From NCBI RefSeq assembly GCF_035083965.1, contig NC_089725.1:27537925-27601924 (forward strand): DNA of 64,000 bases, written 5' to 3'. Below, in pieces: positions 20,055 to 30,690 of the stretch. The notes under the pieces are model-generated. The model was not told where the DNA came from. It worked only from the letters and a program-made list of their open reading frames with translations, and did no database searches. The stretch comes from Branchiostoma lanceolatum. Lineage: Eukaryota > Chordata > Leptocardii > Amphioxiformes > Branchiostomatidae. Within the stretch, counting starts at the first letter, position 1. Each line of letters starts with the position of its first letter. The translations under genes were made by a program, and so were the position numbers.

Positions 20055-22145
20055 ATGTGGTCTGTACTTTTCCTTTTCGTTCTGAATTTTCTTTCATTTA
20101 TCCCGAATTCCGATACAAACAACTGTGAACCAGTCAGTCAGATTTGCACATCAGGCGGCGCAACTCGCACTCAGTGGCGTAACGACAATGACAGGGGCCG
20201 GTTTTCAAGGCCACGTTGTGTTGCAGTAAATGCGTCCGGTTTTCCCTCACATGCACTTGACACGTGTGGAGCCATGAGACGTATCATCGCACTCGAGATT
20301 CATAGCCACTCTTCGACCGTTTTAACTTCACACGATATTCCCAGAAAGTTACGTCTAATCAGGCTGTACATCGGACCGAGCAAATTAGAACTGGTGGAGG
20401 CAGATACCTTCGCTACTTTGACCTCCTTGCACGTTTTAGAGATTTCACAAACATTCATAACCCGTATCGTCAAAAAGACATTCCATGGACTGCAAAGTTT
20501 GCAGGTTCTTCAGCTTTTTGACAACAAGATATCTGATATCGAAGATAATGCGTTTGAAGATGTGCCTCGAATTAAGAAATTAAATCTTGCAGGAAACACC
20601 TTGACACATCTTTCACTAGATTATTTCAAGGGTCTTCTTGAAGTTGACACTTTGGATCTGTCACGAAATCGTATCAGTACTATAGCTCAGGGAACATTCA
20701 ACCAACTTGTCTCTCTACGTGTACTTGATATCGGACACAACGAACTGACCGCCGTGGATGCGACCAGTTTTGTTAAGTCGTCCAACATCCAGGTTTTAGA
20801 CGCTAAACACAACCACATTCAGGTTGTCGAAGCAGATCTTATCAGGCGGATGAAACATTTGACAAGATTGTCGCTATCGGAAAATGAATTATCACGTTTA
20901 CCCCATGACTTGCTAGAAGAACTAGTTGGCAATGAAAAACTGAAAGTACTAGAGTTACACGATAACCCTTACCGGTGTACGTGTCACAGGCCTCTGGCCC
21001 GAATCTCGTTACTGGAGAACCTATCTCCATTGATTTGGAAAAAGTTAAAGGAGGGAATAATTTGTGCTGACCCCCCGAACCTCTCTGGCACCTCCATGTT
21101 AAACTCCACCAGGCAGTTCCCTTGCCCTGCTCCACTAGTAGAACTCAGGAATGAAAATAAGTTTTTAACTTTAACTGCAAAAGATAGGTGGGCTTTCACA
21201 TGCAAGGTGTATTGGGAAGAGGAGCCCGTCGTGACGTGGCTACTACCTGGGGATGTTGCACTTCAACTTCCCTGTAGAGGAGACAGTCAAAACGGCACCG
21301 TTCGTTTTCAGGCACCGGAGAACATCAGCTGGACCGTGGAACACACCGTGAAGCCAGAAGGCTGGTCGGTTTGCTACAAGGACGTGAGAGATAATGCAGG
21401 CCAGTCCCAAGTTAACGATACCTGCCAGAACTTTATTGGGAGGACAGTTTCTGTAGTAGTTGCTCATGTCTCAGACAATGTTTGGTTGGAAAAGAAAGTC
21501 GAATGTTCCGCAAACGTTTCAGGTAGCGTCGTGTTTAAGCAGTCAGTTGTCTTCGAAAGTACCCCGCCGGCCAACCGTACATTGGAACCTGAAAACGCCA
21601 CAAAATGGACAGACTACGATCACTACCTCATCATTTTAAATGGTGGATTATATAATAAATACAATAAACACAACCTGAAACTTATGCTTTTGATGACTGT
21701 TTCAGTAGCAACGGTCGTAACATGTTCGGTCTTACTCCTACTGCAAATGCGAGAAGACCAGCAAGAAACGAACGACCAGGACTTGGACAGAGATGATGTT
21801 TCTATTCATGAGTACGAAGACATCGACAACAACTATCAAAATGGCGTCCAACAGGAAATGAACGACCAGAAAAACTGGGACAAAGATGATGTTTCCATTC
21901 ATGAATACGAAGACATCGACAACAAATATCAAAATGACGCCCAGTGTCAGCCTGACGACATCGCCCCAGAGATCGAAGATGATTCTTGTCAGAAAGAGGA
22001 CCCTTTTTATGCCGCAGCAGCGGAGGTTAGCACTTATGAGTCAACAGATTCCCACACTAAGAATAGCGATTCGTTTTACAATAAAGAGCAATGCAAAAGC
22101 AAAGAAAGCGCTACTTATGTACCTCGAGCAACTCCAGAGGTCTAG
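20055..22145 (+). CDS. LRR/Ig-like single-pass receptor with duplicated tyrosine motif (single coding exon)
   Basis: A 696-residue type I membrane protein. I place the start at MWSVLFLFVLNFLSF because it begins a clean signal peptide and lies 62 bases after a 3-prime splice site (ending 19992); an upstream in-frame ATG at 19965 falls before that site. Domains: N-terminal cysteine region (25-75), about seven leucine-rich repeats (95-300), LRR C-terminal cap (DNPYRCTCHRP, 302-360), an Ig-like region (about 365-500), one membrane helix (about 542-565) and a 130-residue acidic tail. The tail contains a tandem duplication of about 31 residues, both copies carrying DDVSIHEYEDIDN followed by YQN. 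Y-E-D-I resembles Src-family SH2 targets and Y-Q-N resembles Grb2 SH2 targets; that reading is inference. The gene has the same plan as the LRR-Ig gene at 9.9-12.6 kb (5-prime UTR intron, one coding exon) but is well diverged. Ligand unknown. Confidence 0.85.
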   Translation: MWSVLFLFVLNFLSFIPNSDTNNCEPVSQICTSGGATRTQWRNDNDRGRFSRPRCVAVNASGFPSHALDTCGAMRRIIALEIHSHSSTVLTSHDIPRKLRLIRLYIGPSKLELVEADTFATLTSLHVLEISQTFITRIVKKTFHGLQSLQVLQLFDNKISDIEDNAFEDVPRIKKLNLAGNTLTHLSLDYFKGLLEVDTLDLSRNRISTIAQGTFNQLVSLRVLDIGHNELTAVDATSFVKSSNIQVLDAKHNHIQVVEADLIRRMKHLTRLSLSENELSRLPHDLLEELVGNEKLKVLELHDNPYRCTCHRPLARISLLENLSPLIWKKLKEGIICADPPNLSGTSMLNSTRQFPCPAPLVELRNENKFLTLTAKDRWAFTCKVYWEEEPVVTWLLPGDVALQLPCRGDSQNGTVRFQAPENISWTVEHTVKPEGWSVCYKDVRDNAGQSQVNDTCQNFIGRTVSVVVAHVSDNVWLEKKVECSANVSGSVVFKQSVVFESTPPANRTLEPENATKWTDYDHYLIILNGGLYNKYNKHNLKLMLLMTVSVATVVTCSVLLLLQMREDQQETNDQDLDRDDVSIHEYEDIDNNYQNGVQQEMNDQKNWDKDDVSIHEYEDIDNKYQNDAQCQPDDIAPEIEDDSCQKEDPFYAAAAEVSTYESTDSHTKNSDSFYNKEQCKSKESATYVPRATPEV

Positions 22146-22947
22146 ATGTAGATCTCATATCATGTGCACTATGTCTTTTTGAGTACCTTTCCACGTCTGT
22201 GTTTTGCACAGTAGAGGTAACTAGCGACTAGCTGATTCAGATTCGCTGCCGGGTATGTACTAGTCATGGTCTATAATAGACGTTCCAATACTAATTTATT
22301 TGCCATATTTGATAAACAAATTACACTATTTACTAACAACCTTCAAACACGCGACCACGTGAATCAGAAGGGCACATGCTATAAGCACTGCATGCAACAA
22401 GCATATAGTGCTTTATTCAGCTATCCACGAATATGACTGTATTAAGCACAAGAGTGTTGTACTGTAAGTGTAAGAACCATGTTTGAATCAGAAGAGTAAT
22501 GCAAACCTCTCCATTACACGGCAATCGCTGAGCGACCGTACAGGTAATCTCCAGGCGGATCTATAGGTTGCGAAGACAGTATCCAACCGGCAGAAAAAAG
22601 TCGCTTTTGCAAACTTGGATTGCTATACAAGCTCCTTCTTCCAGTTGGATACGGTCTTTGCAATCCATTGGGCCTGCTTGGAGGCTACGTACAGCGACCA
22701 AAATTTGTGTGACCCTTGATTTCATTATTGGAACAAAACGTTCTTTAAAATCTTTCTCCGTCTATAGAATTCATTAAGCAATCTGTCATATCTTTGGTCC
22801 CTTAGTGGTCTAGGCTTTTAGTGGAGATGGGGTGTAAGTGAGGAATTAAAAACAATTGCCAGCTTTAATAGATCAGTAGCAAACTCTTTTACCTTAGACT
22901 CAGTTATCTCATGATCAATGGTTAGGAACCGTATCTATTTCGACAGT
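22146..22947. other. Intergenic region, 3-prime side of LRR receptor
   Basis: Presumed 3-prime UTR followed by unannotated sequence. The stretch near 22675-22760 ('gcgaccaaaatttgtgtgacccttgattt') resembles 33088-33140 in an intron of TOMM20, so it is probably a small dispersed repeat. Confidence 0.4.
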
Positions 22948-23101
22948 TACGCCAAAAAGTTACTCAAGCAGCTGGATAAAACCTTGAAACAGTCAGAAGT
23001 TTCAGATAGCATCCGCACTGACGAAAGATAGCGGATGCTGTCTGAAACGTCTGACTGTTTCAAAATTTTATCCAGTTGCTTGAGTAACTATTTTCGGCGT
23101 A
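22948..23101. mobile_element. Hairpin MITE (near-complete palindrome)
   Basis: The left arm starts 'tacgccaaaaagttactcaa' and the right arm ends with its imperfect complement 'ttgagtaactattttcggcgta'-type sequence. The arms pair for about 70 bases around a short loop (near 23017-23031) that begins after 'agcatccgc' and ends before 'gcggatgct'. No coding capacity. A clear target duplication was not found. Confidence 0.8.
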
Positions 23102-23199
23102 TCCTATTACCTGGATGTCTAACCTTCATCAACGTATTTCAACAGTTGTTTTCGTCTCTACTCCATCAGGGATGGAGACTAGACTCATTACAAGTGTTT

Positions 23200-23405
23200 C
23201 CATTATGTATTTGGGTCATAACAAATGTCTGCATGCATATTTTGATGATTACAAATCCTGGTACATGTATATGTATTTGGGTTAGAAAAATGTTTTTGTA
23301 CCTATTTGGGTGATTGCAAATATTTGTTTATGTATTTGGGCCACAAGAAATGTTAATATACATATTTAAGTGAATACAAATGTTTTTTGTATATATTTGG
23401 GTATT
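23200..23405 (+). repeat. Degenerate tandem repeat of about 50-60 bp
   Basis: The words 'tatttgggt' and 'acaaatgt' (or close forms) alternate about four times in this AT-rich stretch. Confidence 0.6.
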
Positions 23406-23889
23406 TTGAAAAATCTGCATTCTTTTAATTCTGAAACATGAAACGCACAATGATGTTAGCAAGAATAATATCAACTGCCACATTTAGGACATAATATCAT
23501 AATACACAGCATGAATAATAAAATGATGAATAGCATACGTCTGACAGTCCTTGCTGCGTCCAAACTTGTTTATTAGGTATACCAGATGTTTAAAAAAAAG
23601 CAAACAATGCTTATGAATACATTAACTGATTTTTGTTACAAAACAATCAAACATGATTTTTATTCAGAGGAGTTACAGGATAGGAAATGAACTTATACAT
23701 GCTAAACTTCTAACTATACTATACCATCTTGGAAACTACATTCTACAACACCACAACAAACTGAATTATCTACATGGAATATATATAGATAGCATAAATG
23801 GAAAAAAAAGTTTCAAAACAACGCAAACTAAATTGACTTTACTTCGTGTCAGTACAGCATCAACAGTTGGCTAAACTACCTGAGTCACT

Positions 23890-23995
23890 GAACTGCCTGC
23901 TGCACTCCTCTTTAGATCACATTGCTGACTGAACTGCCTGCTGCACTCCTCTTTAGATCACATTGCTGACTGAACTGCCTGCTGCACTTCTCACA
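23890..23995 (-). repeat. Triplicated piece of a finger at the 3-prime end of the zinc-finger array
   Basis: The block 'ctttagatcacattgctgac' followed by 'tgaactgcctgctgcact' occurs at about 23911 and 23951, and a third 'actgaactgcctgctgcactcct' unit precedes them at 23886. These are about 40-base tandem copies of one finger segment, shorter than a full 84-base finger, so they cannot encode intact fingers. Confidence 0.7.
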
Positions 23996-25253
23996 CCTGT
24001 AGGGTTTTTCCTGTGAGTCCGCATGTGTCTCTTCAGATCACTCAGCTGACTGAACTGCCTGCAGCACTCCTCACACTTGTAGGGTTTCTCACCTGTGTGA
24101 GTTCGAATGTGTGTCTTCAAATGACCCAGCTGACTGAACTGTCTACTGCACTCCTCACATTTGTAGGGTTTCTCCCCCGTGTGAGTTAGCATGTGGGTCT
24201 TCAAATTTCCCAGCTGACTGAACTGCCTGCTGCACTCCTCACACTTGTAGAGTTTCTCACCAGTGTGAGTCTGCATGTGCCTCTTCAGATCACCCTGGTC
24301 ACTGAACTGTCCATGGCACTCCTCACAACTGTAGGGTTTCTCACCTGTGTGGGTCCGCATGTGTCTCTTTAGATGACCCAGATCACCAAACTGCTTGCTA
24401 CACTCTTCACACTTGTAGGGTTTCTCACCAGTGTGGGTCCGCATGTGTCTCTTCAGATGACCCAGCTGACTGAACTGCCTGCTGCACTCTTTACACCTGT
24501 AGGGTTTCTCACCAGTGTGTGTCAACATGTGACTCTTCAGATCACCAAGCCTACTGAACTGTCTGCTGCACTGATCACACTTGTAGGGTTTCCTACTGTG
24601 TGAGTCCGCATGCGTCTCTTCAGATCACCCTGGCAACTGAATTGGCAGCTACACTCCTCACACCTGTAGGGTTTCTCACGTGTGTGAGTCCGCATGTGAG
24701 TCTTAAGATTACTCAGCTCACTGAACTGCCTGCTACATTCCTCACACTTGTAGGGTTTCTCACCAGTGTGGGACCGCATGTGTCTCTTCAGATCACTCTG
24801 GCCACTGAACTGTCCATGGCACTCCTCACATCTGTACGGTTTCTCACCTGTGTGAGTCCGCATGTGAGTCTTCAGATTACCCAGATCACCGAACTGCTTG
24901 CTACACTCTTCACACTTGTAGGGTTTATCACCAGTGTGGGTCCGCATGTGTCTCTTCAGATGACCCAGCTGACTGAACTGCCTGCTGCACTCACCACACC
25001 TGTAGGGCTTCTCCCTTGTGTGAGTACGCTTGTGAGCCTTCAGATTGCTGAGCTGACTGAACTGACTGCTGCATTCCTCACACCTGTAGGGTTTCTCACC
25101 AGTATGGGTCCGCATGTGACTCTTTAGATGACTCAGCTTACTGAAATGACTGCTGCATTCCTCACACCTGTAGCGTTTCTCCCCTTTGCTAGATTGCACA
25201 TTTGCCTTTCTCCTGACGTCATCCACACTCTGCAGGTTGATTGCTGTTGCCAT
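23953..25253 (-). pseudogene. C2H2 zinc-finger gene with frameshifts (possible pseudogene or sequence error)
   Basis: Encodes an array of about 15 tandem C2H2 fingers with H-T-G-E-K-P linkers, a nuclear DNA-binding protein type. Seven fingers follow a short N-terminus starting MATAINLQSVDDVRRKANV (ATG at 25253); a 3-prime splice site (ctctacag) lies just upstream, near 25277. Near 24590 one base appears to be missing in the linker before finger 8, shifting the frame; fingers 8-14 then continue in the other frame to about 24030. A second shift near 24010 puts finger 15 out of frame and gives the stop at 23953. In finger 7 the first zinc-ligand histidine is arginine (LKRRMRTH). Fingers differ mainly around the DNA-contacting helix, as usual in recently expanded arrays. 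Either a decaying paralogue or assembly errors in a repetitive array; no effector domain is visible. Confidence 0.65.
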
Positions 25254-25339
25254 CCTCTTATACTTGGTGCAACTTCTGTAGAGAAGATGAATGATCAATA
25301 ATGAAGGAGATGCTAGATTCGTTATGTTACTGTAATTTA

Positions 25340-25745
25340 GTGTAAATGCAGAAATGTTCGCGGTGGTTTTATGTTCACAGTTTTCGCAGTGCACTCTTCA
25401 GGGCGAACTTAAAACCTAGCCTCTACCAGGCTCCGCGGATCGCTGGGAAAATACTAGTAGTAGAAATCGGCCAGATAGAGTGAATAGTATGCCAGGGGTA
25501 CTCCGCTATACAGGGAAGCTCAATAGGCGAACCACGGATGGATGGCAGATTGGACCCTCTCTCCGTAGCTAACTCCCTTGGCACACTATTCACTCTATTA
25601 GAGCAATTTCTACTATTTTTCCAGCCATCCCGCGGGGCCTGGTAGAGGCTACTTAAAACCACCATGAAACTTTTCGCCCACCAATGACTGCAGCGCAACT
25701 AGTGTTTCAAACATGAACAGAACTTAAAACCACTGCGAACACTTC
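25340..25745. mobile_element. Older inverted-repeat element interrupted by the MITE at 25417-25651
   Basis: Outside the MITE, the left side has 'gttcgcggtggtttta' and the right side has the inverted form 'cttaaaaccactgcgaac', suggesting terminal inverted repeats of about 20 bases. The sequence just inside also folds (gggcgaac near 25401 and ttcgccc near 25673). Related words occur in EMC7 intron 1 near 28610-28730. Boundaries are approximate. Confidence 0.5.
25417..25651. mobile_element. MITE with 9-bp target duplication CTTAAAACC
   Basis: A 235-base element with inverted ends: left 'tagcctctaccaggctccgc', right its near complement. It is bounded by the direct repeat CTTAAAACC at 25408-25416 and 25652-25660. 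The inner arms also pair (agtagaaat and agagtgaatagt motifs on both sides). A 9-bp duplication is typical of Mutator-like elements; the superfamily call is inference. Confidence 0.8.
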
Positions 25746-26554
25746 ATTTTGTCCCTACCCCCAAATAAAAACCATGTGTTACAGGCAGTGCTTGTATGCT
25801 GGTGCCCCTACTGGATGGCTAGCAATTGCAATTTATCTGCTTTTTTCAATCCATAGTTCCAAATTATAATATATGGCTGTCGTTCTGACTGAATCTATAT
25901 AAAATGTATCTGCTGACAAATGATGTAGTTCAACTTGAATTAGAGAAGCAATAGATACTGAATCTCTAATCTCTAAGCAGATCTCTACCAGCACCAGGGC
26001 AAAAGCATATCAGCCGGCTAGAATTTACAGCCAGATTCTGGCCAGCAACTGCTGATACCATTTTGCCCCCATAGAGATCTGCGTGGAGATTTCTGAATCT
26101 CTTTGTTAAATATGAAACACACCATCAGGCGATATTGAGTTGATTAAATGGATGACATCTTCTGGGGACCCCAAAACTGATGCAAGCCGTGATAAAGGCA
26201 CTTTTTTTAATGCGCACGGTTGCTGGAGCGTGCTAATAAAAAAAAGTTTGTTAAAAAAAAGTTGCCTTCATTATAAATTCTACATGGTAAGGAAGGATTA
26301 ACAAAACTAAACATGCAAAGTTTGATTAACCGAAATATATATTCTTTGTTTTTGTTCTTTCGAAATGTCTTCTTTGACGTTGGAATTGACTTTGCCATTC
26401 TACGACATTAGTATCCATTTTCCTAAATATGTTTTTGCAATTTACAGCAATTATTTTCTTATATTGCAACTGCTTACTAGGAGCAGTACTACAGTATGGC
26501 CGACATTTTTTTTGTTTAACCGTAACGGATGAAAATTGATGAGCGCGCGCAGAT
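25746..26554. other. Intergenic, no gene seen
   Basis: Low-information AT-rich sequence. An imperfect inverted pair around 25975 and 26075 ('cagatctct' and 'agagatctg' settings) hints at another decayed palindromic element. Confidence 0.35.
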
Positions 26555-26644
26555 TAGCCTGGAATCCAAACCTATTTAAGCTCCCGAGTCTCTCTATTTG
26601 CGGAGAGAGACTCGGGAGCTATAATAGGTTTGGATTCCAGGCTA
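26555..26644. mobile_element. Short hairpin MITE with near-perfect arms
   Basis: The left arm 'tagcctggaatccaaaccta' is mirrored at the right end; the arms meet around an 8-base loop 'atttgcgg'. Flanks 'cgcgcagat' (26546-26554) and 'tgcgcagat' (26645-26653) match at 8 of 9 bases, a likely target duplication. It shares the terminal TAGCCT and a 9-bp duplication with the element at 25417-25651. Confidence 0.8.
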
Positions 26645-26666
26645 TGCGCAGATGTCATCTATATCA

Positions 26667-26894
26667 GAGGGCCTGCATGGGGGGGGGGGGGGGGGGAGGT
26701 CCCGACAATGCTCTACGCTAAATTCGGAGGGCCGGCTACGTAATACGCTAAATTCAGAAAGCCTCCCTACGCTCTACGCTAAATTCAGAAAGCCACCCCT
26801 ACGCTCTACGCTAAATTATTGAGTGGTCGGCAACGCTCTACGTAAAATTAAAACGGCCGATTACACTCTACGTAAAAGGGGCATGCAGGCCCTC
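26667..26894. mobile_element. Small inverted-repeat element with internal tandem repeats and a G-run
   Basis: The ends are 'gagggcctgcatg' and its complement 'catgcaggccctc', flanked on both sides by ATATCA (26661-26666 and 26895-26900). Inside are a run of about 19 G and four to six imperfect copies of a roughly 30-base unit containing 'acgctctacgctaaattcag'. No coding capacity. Confidence 0.75.
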
Positions 26895-27866
26895 ATATCA
26901 TTGGCTTGGCTTCGCTAGCGAAGATTTCAGCGGAGTCCACTTCTGGTACATGCCCTCTGGTGGCTGACGAGTCCGATGCGTGATCTACAGACTCGGCCAC
27001 ATCCATATAACTTACAAGCAAATCAACATGGCCTAATGAACACCAGATGTTGGAATGGCGGGAAGTATTCGTCCCATGGGCGGACGGGGGGACTTGGGTA
27101 TACCTTACACATTTTATTAACTGCGCTCCTCATACCAATATGACTTTTTTACACCAATAACTACGCGGAGTTGACAATACAAATTGGATACACATAAGCA
27201 CACTTGCATTTTCATTTGCCTTTGAATGAATAACCTTCAAAATTCTTATCGAAGAACCTCTGTAAACCCCTGACAGGCCCCTGTTGTTTACTTTATCCTC
27301 CACATTCCTCAATACGACAAGGGAATTCCTGCCTTTTTGGCGTGAAGAGCAAAATTTCAAAACAAACATTTTTGTAATATTCTCCTCAAAGAATCCTCAA
27401 AGCTATGGTCTATTTTCTAACGGCCACATGTGACAGAAAATTCAGTTTCGACTATCTATCAAATTATGAGATAACAAATTATACCGTTGACGCAAGTGTG
27501 GCAACATTTTTCAAACCTCTTTCACTTTTCTATCGAATCTACAGAGCTTTTAGTCTCAAAATACAACATGTCGTCTCACCTGACAACAGTTGAACCCTAT
27601 CCCTGCACAAAAACGCCAATCGGTTGTCTCTGAATCCGCGGAAGTTATGTTTGCAAGGACGGCAAAGTGACAGGACAGAACCGCTCGCTTCTTTCTGACT
27701 CAAAATGCTGCGAAGCGAACAACACCCCCACAACTGTAGTGGGCTGTGCCAAATTCCCATCATGCACTTCCAAACCCTCCTGTGACCGATAGAGGCCTGT
27801 GAAGAAGGAACTCGCTATTTGGACACGATTTTTAACTTAAAACAAGTTCGTGACCGTCAAAAGACA

Positions 27867-29701
27867 ATGGGGATTACGAAAGGAGGACGAGGTTACCTTA
27901 TATTGTTTGTTTTAATGAATCTATCGGCTGTTGGACGTGTTTTATCGCAAGAAGACGTGTCGGGAGGGGGAGGGGCGGTGTCGTCATCAGCAGGTTGGGA
28001 AGAGGAAAATGGAACCGGCGCAGCGCCGACAACTTTTAAAGTCGAGGGGAAGGCCATGGTGCCCGGGCTCAAGCCGCTAGAGTGGATAGGCGACGCCAAG
28101 ATCATTGTAGACCACGGGGCACATCTTGGGTTCTTCAGGTAAGGACTTATGATCGCAAGGTAGATCGAAAGAAAGGTAGAGCTACAAAATATTTGACATC
28201 GTGATTGTTAACGTTATGTCCTCTCTGGCATTCTGAAAAGAATTATGCAACTACATCTATATCAGGCTACAAGAAAATATATTTTTGTGCGGAACTTCCT
28301 TCTAAATCTATGCTGCTCCAACGCCCAAGGAGGAAGTTGTTTGTTACATCCCACATCCTCACTCCCAACTTGCAGTAGACTTCCAGTAGTAGAAAGGCAG
28401 CAAAATCTTCACTACGTTGAAGGCGGCTGCCTTAACCGAAAGAAAGAAAAAAAAAAAAAGGAACAGGCATAAACATGTGTATTGTAGTGACCATCATCAG
28501 CAGTTGTGTATTGTACTATTTGTAGTTTCTACTCGTCTTGTGTGTACATGTACATGTACTTGTACTTTTGTAGTACATGTCTTTTAGAGAGACTGAGTTT
28601 CGGTTTTCGCAGTGTTTTAAGCTTGCTGTTGAAATTATTCAGTAGTAGTACGAGGAAATACATATTCACAGTGTTGTGATTTCGAGTCAATGTTAAAACC
28701 ATGAAAATAAAATCGAAGCAAACACTTCAAAATTTGCAGTATATGTTCTGACAATATTATCGTTTTTTGTATTCTATTTTGTGCCTGACTTTACTCCTGT
28801 ATTCTCCCTGACAGGATGGACGGCAGTTTTACCCTGCATGTGCCATCAGGGTCCTTTGTGGTGGAAGTGGTCAGCCCATCGTGGGCCTTTGAACCGGCCA
28901 GAGTGGATGTCACTGCCAAGGGCAAGATCAGGGCCAGGAGGGTCAACCTGCTCCAGATCCAGAAGAACGACCCCCTGCCGTACCCCCTGCGCTTCAAGTC
29001 CAAGGGCAGAATCAACTACTTCGAGAGAAGAGAGCAGTGGAGGATAACAGACTTTCTGTTCAACCACATGGTGAGTAAAGGCTGGATGTAACACCAACAT
29101 GGTCGTAAGTAAAGGAAGGAAGGAATAAATAAATGAAAGATGAGTTATGTACTTTGACATGTTGGAAAATGTGAAAAATCACATAATCCAAGTGTGGATC
29201 TCCAATTTTAAGTTTTTGTGTTGCTTAAGGTTTTATACATTCAAAGAATATGTCTTTTTATTGCTTGTTGAATATCATAACAAATGATTTACAGTATGAT
29301 GAATAGTTATTGCTGTAAAACCAACAGTCTTTACTGCTTGAGTCTCAGATGTGAGAGATTGTGTCATGACAATTTGCTGTTTCCTGTACCACAGGTGATC
29401 ATGATGGTCCTCCCACTGGTCCTCCTCCTCATCCTGCCCAAGATGATTAACACCAATGACCCTGAGATGCAGAGGGTGAGTACTCAACTACTCATTGTTT
29501 AAAAAAGTGTCATGCTTCGTCCTCAGTCTGAGTTCGGCCCCTTTACTTACAGTGTTTAATTTTAATTGATTTTACCTTCTGTATTGATGTAAGAGTTATT
29601 CCATTATGTTGCATACCTTTTTATTTCTGGGACATCAGTCATTGCAGTGTCACACATATATTTCAGAGAAGAAACTGTAATGCCACTGCTATTCATGCAT
29701 A

Positions 29702-29796
<95 letters not shown>

Positions 29797-30023
29797 ACAA
29801 TCACACACAATCACACACAATCACATATAGCCTTATACAGTTGTATCCTGACAATTCACTTACTACATTATCCTCTGATACCTTGCAGGAAATGCAGCAG
29901 TCTATGAACATGTTGTCCCCCAACAAGGACCTACCTGACATGTCAGAGTTCTTCACCAAGATGTTCGGTGGGGGCGAAACCAAGAAAACAACAACAAGCA
30001 GAAAAGTCAAAAGAAGACAATGA
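27867..30023 (+). CDS. EMC7: ER membrane protein complex subunit 7
   Basis: Subunit of the ER membrane complex, which inserts and chaperones multi-pass and tail-anchored membrane proteins. Exons 27867-28138, 28815-29070, 29395-29475 and 29889-30023 join in frame to 247 residues, close to the roughly 242 of the human protein. Features: signal peptide (about 1-28) after MGITKGGRGY; a lumenal beta-sandwich domain with VEGKAMVPGLKP and GSFVVEVVSPSWAFEPARVD; a membrane helix in VIMMVLPLVLLLILPKM; the conserved segment EMQQSMNMLSPNKDLPDMSEF; and a lysine/serine-rich cytosolic end. An in-frame ATG at 27819 exists, but starting at 27867 puts the hydrophobic stretch correctly for a signal peptide. Every splice junction keeps family residues in register, so the assignment is firm. 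Intron 3 carries an (AC)n tract. Confidence 0.95.
28139..28814 (+). other. EMC7 intron 1 with repeat relic
   Basis: Non-coding. The part from about 28600 to 28740 shares words ('ttcgcagtg', 'ttttaag', 'ttaaaaccatgaaa') with the inverted-repeat element at 25.34-25.75 kb and is probably a decayed copy. Confidence 0.45.
29706..29792 (+). repeat. (AC)n microsatellite in EMC7 intron 3
   Basis: Nearly uninterrupted CA dinucleotides, followed by a few 'acaatc' variants to about 29825. Confidence 0.95.
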
Positions 30024-30684
30024 GAAAGCCAGAGTTAAACGGTAGCACTCTGAGAGTGTCATGAAAATAACATCAAAGTTAGAGTGCTGAATGTTAAGTG
30101 ACTGTTAGTGAGGTTGCATGGGTTGGAATGACAGATTAATTCGGGATCAGGCTGCAGAATTTTACTTTATTGGTAGCTACTAAATCTAAGGGTGAAAAGG
30201 ACTTTGATTGTAAACTCAGCTCATGTCAGTCATGATCCCTGGCTGCTACATTCTCATGGAAATGTCTTCTTGTGTATACTGCTGGTGTTTTGTAAAAATG
30301 TAAAAGCTATATTCTACATTAATGATAATATGGGCTAGCTTGCATTTACTTTACTTTTTGGACTGAACACTCACAAAAACTAATTGACAAAATTGATTTG
30401 AAATGTCACAGAATGTATCGGGTGCACCAAGATTCTGATTCGTGTAACATTACTTCTGGTATTTACTGTACTGTATAATGATTCTGAATAGAGACAATGA
30501 TAGAAGTTAAGGACATAATCTTAATCACATGATTTGAGAATTCCATTCAATTTCTGCATGTAAGACAAACATAGTAACTGTGTGTAAAAAGTGATGTTAT
30601 TTATTCTGCATGTTACATCTCTGCTGTGGTGTTTAAATTAAAACAACACTAAAATGTAGGTTGTGTTTACCCTGTTAGATGACA

Positions 30685-30690
30685 AATAAA
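30685..30690 (+). terminator. Likely polyadenylation signal of EMC7
   Basis: AATAAA, about 660 bases after the stop, followed by a GT-rich stretch (cctgttttgtgg). No closer canonical hexamer was noticed. Confidence 0.5.

Noticed and set aside
24373-25127. Long plus-strand reading frames opposite the zinc-finger array
   Set aside because: They are periodic because the opposite strand encodes repeated fingers; the repeated SLQITQLTELPAAL-type text is the antisense of finger units.
29647-29907. Reading frame with a T-H repeat
   Set aside because: It is a translation of the (AC)n tract in EMC7 intron 3.
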